Below the pieces are notes generated by a model. That model searched no databases and was not told the DNA's origin. It saw nothing but the letters and a program-made list of their open reading frames with translations. Shown here piece after piece: positions 6,434 to 12,961 of a stretch of 17,076 bases of DNA (its first letter is position 1; each line of letters starts with the position of its first letter). Source of the DNA: Bacteroidales bacterium (GTDB lineage Bacteria > Bacteroidota > Bacteroidia > Bacteroidales > UBA932); the NCBI GenBank assembly GCA_024683255.1, contig JAIKYL010000058.1, positions 1-17,076 on the forward strand, in the 5' to 3' direction. A program made the translations under genes and the position numbers.

Positions 6434-9054
6434 CGGTCGCCGCCTCCCATGCCCCGGAGGGCGCCGGAAAGACCTCCGCCGGAGCCGCCGGAGGAGCCGC
6501 CGAAGCCGGAACTGCTGGCCCGTTCGGACAAAGTCTTCTGCTTGCCCAGCATGGGATAGAAGGGCCAGGAAATGCCGAATTTGAGGGTTGCCGGTGTCTG
6601 GATATAGTGGTGGGCGGTGAAGTAGTCGTGCCTTTCGGCCGGCCAGCCCTTGCCCAAGTTCTCCATTTTGAGGAAGACGCTAACCTTCTTCCACTGGAAG
6701 TTCACAAACACGTCAAAGACGGGGCAGTTTCCATACAGCTCTTCTTTCTGGTTCATGAAAACGCCCGCCACCGGATTGTAGGAAGGTGCATACCACTTGG
6801 TGGTATAGCGGGTGTTGGCGCCAATCTGCATGATCATGGTCTTGGGATCCACCACCACAAACTGCAGGAACCAGCGAAGGTTCAGGGCCAGGGTGGGTAA
6901 CGGGAGCACGTCTTGGTTGGACGAGACCTGGAACAGGGCGCTGTTCTCCAGATGGACGGGGCCGAAGACAAAGTCCTTGCGCAGAGACGCCGACAGGACG
7001 CTCATCGGCACGGTATTCTGGCGCGCTATGCCCAGGGTGTCGTAGTAGATGTTATTGGCCAGCAGGGCATAACCCACCGATGCGCTGAGCCTCCATTTGG
7101 GAATGTCTATAGAGCCGGTAACCCGGGTGGTGGAAACCTTGCCGAAATCATTTTCCCAACTGTAGTGGTTGGAATACAGGTGCTGTTCGTAGAAGCCCGG
7201 TTCCTTGAGTTTGGTCTCAAAGTGAGCGCCGATGGAAATAGGGCTGTTGGGCTGACGCCGGAAGGGGAACAGGTTGATCTTGGCGTTGGCCTGTACGGTG
7301 AAGTCGTTGGCTTCATAGCCGGCAAAATTGTAAAGCCCCATGGCGTCCCATTCCAGGTACTTCTTGAGCCGGCCTTCCGCGCCCACATACGTATATAAGG
7401 TGTTCCAGCGCGCGTTCTCCGTTTTTTTGAGGTAGCCGCCCGGCTCAAAATGGTAGAAGGTCTGGTACCGGTCTCCTATGCCGCCTTCAATCTTGGAGAC
7501 CACGGCGTCTTCCTTCCAAGGCTGCAGGCGCACGAAGATGCGGTTGTCCAGCCGCATGGCCCGCAGCGAGTCCGTACTCTTGTTGGGGTTGATGTTGTAG
7601 ATTTCGTTATAGAAGGCCGACAGGTCCGACGTGGTCTCATCCACATACTTCTTGGAATAAACGGTGTATTCCGAGGAGGTGCCGATGAAACCGGTGGTAA
7701 TGTCCGTGTTAAGGGAATCCGGCTTTACCCAGGTGGAGTCTCCCCGGTGGCGCAGCTTCTCAATGAAGTCGAACGGAATGCGGTAGCTCTGGTCGTAGAA
7801 GAAAGTGCGCTTGTTGTAGCGGTTGGAGGCCGCTGAGAGGTTCACCGTGATTTCCCGCACGTCCACCGTGGTATCCCGGATCCAGAAGTTGTCCACCACA
7901 CCGCCGCTTTCCTGGCGGGTCATGCTGTTGAAAATCATGCCGCCGTGGGCCAGGTATTTCTTGCCCAGGTAGTTTCCTGTCACAAAATAGGTCCGGTTGT
8001 TGGTCTGTTCGTTCTGGAGGGTGCCTGCGCCGCCGTGCCGCTTCATTTCCAGGGAAATGTTAAGCGAAGGGAGGATGTTCTGGGTGGTGAATACCCGGTA
8101 CGAATCGGCACTGAGCGTACTGCTGTTGAACAGGTTGCCGTAATACTCCAACTCCGTGTACGGAGTCTTGGTGTTGAACATGGGCAGGTTGTCGGCCGTA
8201 TACGTCCAGGACTCATAGGGTGCATAGAAACTCACGGTCTCTTCCTGGTCCCTTTTGAAGAAGTTGTAGCTCTGGACGGCCGATCCGGGCATGCCCAGCC
8301 AGGTGGCGCCCACGTCCTGCCGCATGAACGGATAGTCGTAGAAATGGTAGTTGGCGGTGGTGTCCCATTCGAAGGTTTCCACCTTGTTGTTGTAACGGTT
8401 GTGCCGCCAGGACACCAGGCGCTTGTAGTACATGGAATCCGGCAGGAAGGCCGTTTCCAGGATACGGGGCGTGTTTTCTATGATACTGTCCCTCCTTGCC
8501 TTGATGGAGTCTTTCCGGTGGCGGATGGAATCCTGCCGGTGCATGAGGGCGGGAAGCTTGTAGTGCTCGTAGTCGTAACGCCTCTTTTCGCTCTTGGAAA
8601 GGCCGGCGTACCACTTTTCAAACGCTTCCTTGGCAACGGCGGTGGAATCGGCCAGATAGATGGAGTCAATCTGGGGCCACAGGAGCGAGTCTCCCGCCGC
8701 GATGAGTGAATCCACCACAATCCGGTGGGTGAGGGAGTCCTTGAGGGCAACATACCACTGGTAGCGGAAAGGGTCCGTGAGGCGGAGGCTGTCCGGGACC
8801 TTCATGGTGTCCCGCGCCATGATCTTGGGTGTGGTGTCCGGCTTCTCTTCTTCGCCGAACAGGAAGAAGTCCTCTTCATCCGGCAGCGTGTCTCTCTGCG
8901 GCAAAGTGTCTTTGCGCACCAGGGTGTCCTGCTGCGCGATGGGGAACCACGCGTGTAGACGCGACGCACGGGAGATTTCCACGCCCAGCGTCTGCACCGC
9001 CACCACTCCCGTGATGGCTAATGGTACCAAGATGTCCGACCAAAACTTTGCCAT
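6430..9054 (-). CDS. Putative outer-membrane porin (Porin_10-like)
   Basis: An 874-residue predicted outer-membrane protein. A hydrophobic N-terminal signal (about 6-25) is followed by a polar, D/K-rich segment with repeated DTLP and (K/R)DSI units (about 44-200). A long region (about 230-830) of alternating aromatic and polar strands follows, typical of a beta-barrel; layout and size resemble the Bacteroidota putative-porin family (Pfam Porin_10). The barrel seems to finish at KFGISWPFYPM. It is followed by an unusual Gly/Ser-rich tail (about 850-874), whereas barrels normally end in an aromatic residue. The ATG at 9054 is the only ATG giving a signal peptide; upstream frame extension relies on a TTG. 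First gene of an operon with the lytic transglycosylase. Solute specificity is unknown. Confidence 0.85.
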   Translation of the reverse strand: MAKFWSDILVPLAITGVVAVQTLGVEISRASRLHAWFPIAQQDTLVRKDTLPQRDTLPDEEDFFLFGEEEKPDTTPKIMARDTMKVPDSLRLTDPFRYQWYVALKDSLTHRIVVDSLIAAGDSLLWPQIDSIYLADSTAVAKEAFEKWYAGLSKSEKRRYDYEHYKLPALMHRQDSIRHRKDSIKARRDSIIENTPRILETAFLPDSMYYKRLVSWRHNRYNNKVETFEWDTTANYHFYDYPFMRQDVGATWLGMPGSAVQSYNFFKRDQEETVSFYAPYESWTYTADNLPMFNTKTPYTELEYYGNLFNSSTLSADSYRVFTTQNILPSLNISLEMKRHGGAGTLQNEQTNNRTYFVTGNYLGKKYLAHGGMIFNSMTRQESGGVVDNFWIRDTTVDVREITVNLSAASNRYNKRTFFYDQSYRIPFDFIEKLRHRGDSTWVKPDSLNTDITTGFIGTSSEYTVYSKKYVDETTSDLSAFYNEIYNINPNKSTDSLRAMRLDNRIFVRLQPWKEDAVVSKIEGGIGDRYQTFYHFEPGGYLKKTENARWNTLYTYVGAEGRLKKYLEWDAMGLYNFAGYEANDFTVQANAKINLFPFRRQPNSPISIGAHFETKLKEPGFYEQHLYSNHYSWENDFGKVSTTRVTGSIDIPKWRLSASVGYALLANNIYYDTLGIARQNTVPMSVLSASLRKDFVFGPVHLENSALFQVSSNQDVLPLPTLALNLRWFLQFVVVDPKTMIMQIGANTRYTTKWYAPSYNPVAGVFMNQKEELYGNCPVFDVFVNFQWKKVSVFLKMENLGKGWPAERHDYFTAHHYIQTPATLKFGISWPFYPMLGKQKTLSERASSSGFGGSSGGSGGGLSGALRGMGGGDR

Positions 9055-9060
9055 AGTCTG

Positions 9061-9068
9061 CAAATATA
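9061..9068 (-). promoter_or_regulatory. -7 promoter box (TATATTTG) at the porin start codon
   Basis: Exact TAnnTTTG match on the minus strand, only 6 bases upstream of the ATG. If used, the transcript would be nearly leaderless. A second exact match, TATTTTTG at 9128-9135 on the same strand, would give a leader of about 65-70 bases, so the real promoter is unresolved. Confidence 0.35.
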
Positions 9069-9184
9069 ATAAGAATTCATCAGAAATCCATTTTTGTCCC
9101 TTCAAGCGAAGCTTGGAAAACTTTTTTCAAAAATATTTCAAAAATTTTGGTACTTTGTGTTGCAAGGTATTGAAATTTTTTTCA

Positions 9185-9192
9185 TATCTTTG
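9185..9192 (+). promoter_or_regulatory. -7 promoter box (TATCTTTG) for the PspC-PadR-PspC operon
   Basis: Exact TAnnTTTG match, 22 bases before the ATG at 9215. A TTG at 9160-9162 sits near the expected -33 distance. Another match, TATTTTTG at 9203-9210, lies just 4 bases before the ATG; the surrounding DNA is very AT-rich, so that one may be chance. Confidence 0.5.
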
Positions 9193-9214
9193 CATCGACA
9201 AATATTTTTGGAAA

Positions 9215-9811
9215 ATGAAAAAGGTAACAAATGCTTGCATTGGCGGAAGAAGTTTCACGCTCGACGAAGATGCCTACGGCCGCCTGTCGGCCTATCTTGA
9301 GCACTTCCGTGCCCGTCTCACCGTACCCGAACTCCAAAAGGGAGAGGTGATGGACGAGATTGAGGGCCGGATTGCAGAACTGTTTTACCAGGAAGTGGGG
9401 GACGGTTCCCGCGTGGTTAGCCTCTCCCTGGTGGAAAAAGTTATTTCCACCCTGGGTATGCCGGACGGATCGGCCGAAACCGGTAACAACACCGGCACCT
9501 CCTTCAGCACCTCAAGTGCGGAATCCGGGAAGGCTCCCAAGAAGCTGTACCGGGACAAGGACGAAAAGCGCCTGGGCGGCGTTTGCTCCGGCCTGTCGTG
9601 GTATTTCGACGTGGACGTAACCCTCATCCGGGTACTCATGCTCATCGCCCTTATCTGCGGCACTGCCGGATTCTGGGTGTATGTGATTCTTTGGATCGCG
9701 GTGCCTGCGGCCGATACGCCCGCCCGCAAGTGCGAGATGCGCGGCATCCCCGCTACGGCGGAGAACATGTCGCGTTTTGCCCGCAGCTCCCGTGAAGAAT
9801 ATAAAAAGTAA
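9215..9811 (+). CDS. PspC domain protein, short paralogue
   Basis: A 198-residue membrane protein. The N-terminal module (about 1-85) starts with IGGRSFTLDEDA and contains EVMDEIEGRIAELF, then a second helix ending in LGMPDG. A Ser/Thr-rich linker (about 86-107) leads to a PspC domain (about 109-165): KKLYRDKDEKRLGGVCSGL and a hydrophobic helix (138-164). PspC proteins act in the envelope stress response of proteobacteria; here the role is inferred only as membrane-linked signalling. It aligns through its whole length with the first ~200 residues of the longer PspC protein two genes downstream, so the two are paralogues. The stop is 5 bases before the PadR ATG, with AGGA in the gap. ATG at 9215 was chosen because it starts the conserved module and follows the promoter box. 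Confidence 0.9.
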   Translation: MKKVTNACIGGRSFTLDEDAYGRLSAYLEHFRARLTVPELQKGEVMDEIEGRIAELFYQEVGDGSRVVSLSLVEKVISTLGMPDGSAETGNNTGTSFSTSSAESGKAPKKLYRDKDEKRLGGVCSGLSWYFDVDVTLIRVLMLIALICGTAGFWVYVILWIAVPAADTPARKCEMRGIPATAENMSRFARSSREEYKK

Positions 9812-9816
9812 AGGAT

Positions 9817-10146
9817 ATGGAAAGCGCAACAGACAACGTCCGTTCCCAGATGCGGAAAGGAGTGCTGGAATACTGCATTCTCAGTATCCTCAGCCAGAAA
9901 GAAGCCTATGCCTCCAGCCTGCTGGAGGAACTCAAGGCCGCCAATATGCTGGTGGTGGAGGGGACCCTGTACCCGCTCCTCATCCGGCAGAAGAACCAGG
10001 GTCTGCTCTCTTACCGCTGGGAGGAATCCCCGCAAGGACCGCCCCGCAAATATTATGTAATCACCGATAAGGGCCGCGCCCAGCTGTCCGAGATGGACGC
10101 CGCCTGGCAGGAAATGGTAGAAAGTATAGCAGCATTAAGGAAATGA
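9817..10146 (+). CDS. PadR family transcriptional regulator
   Basis: A 109-residue DNA-binding protein of the short PadR type. The winged helix spans about 11-92: MRKGVLEYCILSILSQKEAYASSLL covers the first helices, GTLYPLLIRQKNQGLL (49-64) is the typical recognition-helix region, and GPPRKYYVITDKG (74-86) is the wing hallmark. The C-terminal helix (about 88-108) would dimerise. PadR proteins usually repress their own operon in response to a ligand or stress. It sits between two PspC genes, with a 5-base gap before it and an ATGA overlap after it, so it very likely controls this operon. The inducer is unknown. Confidence 0.95.
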   Translation: MESATDNVRSQMRKGVLEYCILSILSQKEAYASSLLEELKAANMLVVEGTLYPLLIRQKNQGLLSYRWEESPQGPPRKYYVITDKGRAQLSEMDAAWQEMVESIAALRK

Positions 10147-11159
10147 AAGAGGTAGAGAAAGTGAGCATCGGAGGCTATGCCTTCACGCTCGAAAAGGACG
10201 CCGCGGCGGAAGCCTCGCGCTATTTGACCGATCTGGAAGCCCATTATCTGAGCCAGCAGGGCGGAAAGGAAATCATGGAAGGCATAGAGGAGCGCATGGC
10301 GGAACTCCTGCTGGACAAGTGCGGCACTAACGGAGTGGCCACCCTGGCCGATATCCGTTCCATCATAGATATCATCGGCCGTCCGGAAAAGATTGAGGAG
10401 GAGGATCCGGAACCGGAGCAGGAGGAGAGACCCCGCCGCAAGCTGTTCCGGGACCAGGACAACAAGCAACTTGCAGGTGTCTGCAGCGGCCTGGCAACTT
10501 ACCTGAATGTGGATGTGGTGTGGTTCCGCCTGGGTTTTGTGGTGCTTACGCTGGTCAACTTCTTTGCCGGATACCATACCGGAGTCTGGAGCCTCACCAT
10601 TCCGGCTCTGTATCTGGTCCTCTGGATTGCCATGCCTGCCGCCCGCACGGCACAGGACCGCTGGGCCATGAAAGGCGACAACGGTACCCTGGACGATATA
10701 ACCAGAAATGTCAAGAGTGGAATCCGTGAGATGGGAGATGCAGCCAATGAAGTTGTGAAGTCGGACGGTTTCAAGAAGGGCGGAAGATTCTTCCTGGTGC
10801 TCATCGGCCTGGTGCTCCTGATTGCCGGCACTTCCGGCCTGGCCTCCCTGTCGGTGCTGGGTATCAAGGGGAATGTTCTCTTCGGCACGCAGTACCTCAG
10901 TTTTCTGGATGAACTTTCCCTCCATTCACCGGTGGCCCTGGATATGCTGGCAACCCCCTGGGTGGTGGCTCTGGCAGCCCTTGCTGTAATTCTTCCCTTC
11001 GTGGGCATGCTCTACGGCGGCATCCAGCTCATCTTCGGCTTTAAATCGCCCTCCTGGCGCCCCGGGCTGGTGATCTTCATCCTCTGGCTCATTGTAATCA
11101 TCGTCCTGCTGGTGCTGGGTTGCGCCACCATGATTTCCACGGAGATGATTTCAGTATAA
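10143..11159 (+). CDS. PspC domain protein, long paralogue with extra membrane helices
   Basis: A 338-residue membrane protein. The N-terminal module (about 1-85) has the same IGG.(A/S)FTL..DA start as the short paralogue, then GKEIMEGIEERMAELL and DIIGRPEKI, resembling the helical HAAS-type modules often encoded next to PadR genes. An acidic linker (85-97) precedes the PspC domain (about 99-167, RKLFRDQDNKQLAGVCSGL). Beyond the region shared with the short paralogue it has a C-terminal part (about 215-338) with three more helices (216-236, 273-298, 308-328). Its ATG overlaps the PadR stop (ATGA). The protein could sense the envelope and signal to PadR, but this is inference. Confidence 0.9.
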   Translation: MKEVEKVSIGGYAFTLEKDAAAEASRYLTDLEAHYLSQQGGKEIMEGIEERMAELLLDKCGTNGVATLADIRSIIDIIGRPEKIEEEDPEPEQEERPRRKLFRDQDNKQLAGVCSGLATYLNVDVVWFRLGFVVLTLVNFFAGYHTGVWSLTIPALYLVLWIAMPAARTAQDRWAMKGDNGTLDDITRNVKSGIREMGDAANEVVKSDGFKKGGRFFLVLIGLVLLIAGTSGLASLSVLGIKGNVLFGTQYLSFLDELSLHSPVALDMLATPWVVALAALAVILPFVGMLYGGIQLIFGFKSPSWRPGLVIFILWLIVIIVLLVLGCATMISTEMISV

Positions 11160-11178
11160 GAAGTTATAGATTAGTTAG

Positions 11179-11224
11179 TTACATGAATACCCTGCTGTCA
11201 AAGTGCAGCAGGGTATTCATGTAA
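11179..11224. repeat. 19-bp perfect hairpin, copy 1 of a repeated element
   Basis: Arms 11179-11197 and 11206-11224 pair perfectly around the loop TCAAAGTG. The core 11185-11218 (34 bases, stem GAATACCCTGCTG plus loop) is identical to 14172-14205. It lies 19 bases after the long PspC gene and before the BlaI operon, so termination or 3'-end protection is the natural role. No T-tract follows on either strand. Confidence 0.8.
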
Positions 11225-11274
11225 GCGCCTGACATACAGTATTATACGCAAAATCTACGAAATTTTATCGGATT

Positions 11275-11295
11275 TCTCCTAAAAAAATTAGGAGA
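11275..11295. promoter_or_regulatory. Inverted repeat, candidate operator of the BlaI operon
   Basis: A perfect inverted repeat TCTCCTAA-N5-TTAGGAGA sits where the -33 element of the BlaI promoter should be, 15 bases upstream of the -7 box. Repressors of the BlaI/MecI family bind dyads as dimers and repress their own operon, so this is a good candidate site. It does not resemble the staphylococcal TACA/TGTA operator. A second, widely spaced pair TATACGCA (11243-11250) and TGCGTATA (11307-11314) flanks it. Confidence 0.4.
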
Positions 11296-11310
11296 TTAAA
11301 AAATAATGCG

Positions 11311-11318
11311 TATATTTG
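11311..11318 (+). promoter_or_regulatory. -7 promoter box (TATATTTG) for the BlaI-BlaR1-TPR operon
   Basis: Exact TAnnTTTG match, 18 bases before the BlaI-type ATG, which gives a short leader of about 15 bases. Its first four bases also belong to the TGCGTATA repeat arm. Confidence 0.55.
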
Positions 11319-11336
11319 CAGCAGAAACACTAGGCC

Positions 11337-11702
11337 ATGAAGCAGAAACTTACAGAAAAAGAGGAGATGCTCATGAACATCTTCTGGGAGCACGGAACGC
11401 TGTTTATCCGTGATTTAATTACGTATATTCCGGAGCCCAAGCCCCATTACAATACGGTGGCCACCCTGGTCAAATTCCTGGAAGAGAAAGGGTTTGTGGA
11501 GCGCGAACCCATTGCCAACACTTTCCGCTACAAGGTAAAGACAACGGAGCGCCAGTACCGCGGCAGTTCCGTGGGAGAGATGGTAGCGCGCTACTATAAT
11601 AACTCCTATGCCAGCCTGGTGTCCCAGTTCGTGGAAGAGGACAAGATGGACCTCCAGGAACTCAAGGACCTCATCGCCACCATTGAAAAGAAACAGAAAT
11701 GA
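11337..11702 (+). CDS. BlaI/MecI/CopY family transcriptional repressor
   Basis: A 121-residue winged-helix repressor of usual family length. LTEKEEMLMNIFWEHG (5-20) forms the first helix, HYNTVATLVKFLEEKGFVERE (37-57) carries the recognition helix with the TV.TL motif, and the FRYKVK wing (63-68) follows. The C-terminal helices (about 80-118) form the dimer and the region that a BlaR1-type partner normally cleaves. Its stop overlaps the next ATG (ATGA), placing it in one operon with a BlaR1-like membrane peptidase. It should repress this operon until the peptidase is activated. No beta-lactamase gene is present, so antibiotic sensing should not be assumed. Confidence 0.95.
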   Translation: MKQKLTEKEEMLMNIFWEHGTLFIRDLITYIPEPKPHYNTVATLVKFLEEKGFVEREPIANTFRYKVKTTERQYRGSSVGEMVARYYNNSYASLVSQFVEEDKMDLQELKDLIATIEKKQK

Positions 11703-12961
11703 ACGAGTTCTTATTATATATAGGCCGGAGCGGACTCTACCTGAGCCTGTTCTACGCATTTTTCCTGCTGGTCATGCGCCATACCACGCTTTTCCGCTTC
11801 AACCGGATTGCGTTGCTGGCAGGATCGGCCCTGTGCCTGGTGCTTCCGCTGTTCAAGTTCCGCACGGTGGAAGCCGTCCTTGCGCAGGCGGGAGAACTCA
11901 CCATGGTTTCCGCATCGGAAGCTACGCTGCAGGAGCCTGTGGCTGCCGTCACTTTCCCCTGGACCACGGTGCTCGCAGGCCTATATTTCCTGGGCCTGGC
12001 ATCAGAGCTAATGGCCATTCTTCTTTCCTCCGGGAAGATGCTGCGCCTTATGAGGCGGGGCACGGAGCAAAAGTTGGAAGACTGTACCCTGGTAATTTCC
12101 GAGGAAGATATCCCTTCGTTCAGCTGGGGCCGGAAAGTGGTGATGAGCCGGAAGGACCTGGAGCAGAACCCCGCCATCTTAACCCATGAACGGATGCACG
12201 TAAAGTGCCGCCATTCACTGGACCTGCTGCTGTTCTCGGCATTCCAGCTCCTGTTCTGGTGGAATCCGCTGGTGTGGATCACCCGTACGGAACTCAAGCT
12301 CCTTCACGAGTATGAGGCCGATGAAGGAGTGCTTCAAAAAGGCATCGATGCAACACAATATCAATTACTTCTGGTGCGAAAATCCGTGGGTGAAGAACGC
12401 TTCACCCTGGCCAGCGGGTTCCAGCACACGAAACTTAAAAACCGAATTACGATGATGCTCAAGAATCCCACCTCGGGAGGCATGCGCTGGGCCTACCTGG
12501 CTCTCCTCCCCGTACTCTCACTGGCCATGTTCGCCTTTAACCCGGTCAAGGTTCACGCTGCAGGCGTGGATGAAGAAAACGGAACACCCGCCATCCTGGA
12601 AGAGACGGCTATCTCTTCACCTCAGGATACCACGCAATCGGTTCCTTTCCAGTTAGTGGAAGTAAAACCCTCGTTCCGCGGCGGTGACGCCAACGAATTC
12701 TCCAAATGGGTGAACGAGACGCTGGTGTATCCGGCCGAAGCCAAAAAGGATACCATCCAGGGACGGGTTACCCTTCAGTTTATCGTTGATGTGGACGGTT
12801 CCATTGTAGATGCCAAGGTTATCAGGAGCGCCCATCCCCTGCTGGATGCCGAAGCCCTGCGTGTGGTTTCCTCCTGCCCGGAGAAATGGTCACCTGGTAT
12901 ACAGGGCGGTAAACCTGTACGGGTCCACTACGTCTTCCCCGTTATTTTCCAGCTCAAATAA
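11699..12961 (+). CDS. BlaR1-like M56 membrane metallopeptidase with TonB C-terminal domain
   Basis: A 420-residue inner-membrane protein. Predicted helices are at about 3-25, 36-53, 86-110 and 264-281, with a further hydrophobic stretch at 175-193. Between the third and fourth lies the M56 zinc peptidase: HERMH at 163-167 and the acidic motif HEYEADEG at 203-210, which should provide the third ligand. The last ~100 residues (about 321-420) form a TonB_C-like domain, with YPAEAKKDTIQGRVTLQFIV and DAEALRVV as visible hallmarks. Classic BlaR1 has a penicillin-binding sensor at this end; the TonB-like domain replaces it, as is common in Bacteroidota. It probably cleaves or triggers cleavage of the BlaI-type repressor. 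The inducing signal is unknown. Confidence 0.93.
   Translation: MNEFLLYIGRSGLYLSLFYAFFLLVMRHTTLFRFNRIALLAGSALCLVLPLFKFRTVEAVLAQAGELTMVSASEATLQEPVAAVTFPWTTVLAGLYFLGLASELMAILLSSGKMLRLMRRGTEQKLEDCTLVISEEDIPSFSWGRKVVMSRKDLEQNPAILTHERMHVKCRHSLDLLLFSAFQLLFWWNPLVWITRTELKLLHEYEADEGVLQKGIDATQYQLLLVRKSVGEERFTLASGFQHTKLKNRITMMLKNPTSGGMRWAYLALLPVLSLAMFAFNPVKVHAAGVDEENGTPAILEETAISSPQDTTQSVPFQLVEVKPSFRGGDANEFSKWVNETLVYPAEAKKDTIQGRVTLQFIVDVDGSIVDAKVIRSAHPLLDAEALRVVSSCPEKWSPGIQGGKPVRVHYVFPVIFQLK

Noticed and set aside
8777..9214. Upstream extension of the short PspC frame
   Set aside because: It runs antisense to the porin start and through the AT-rich promoter region. The conserved module starts at 9215.
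11184..11225. 13-codon open frame inside hairpin copy 1
   Set aside because: The start codon is absent in the otherwise identical copy 2, so it is a coincidence of the palindrome.
11337..12961. Beta-lactam resistance module
   Set aside because: No beta-lactamase or penicillin-binding sensor domain is present; the C-terminus is TonB-like.
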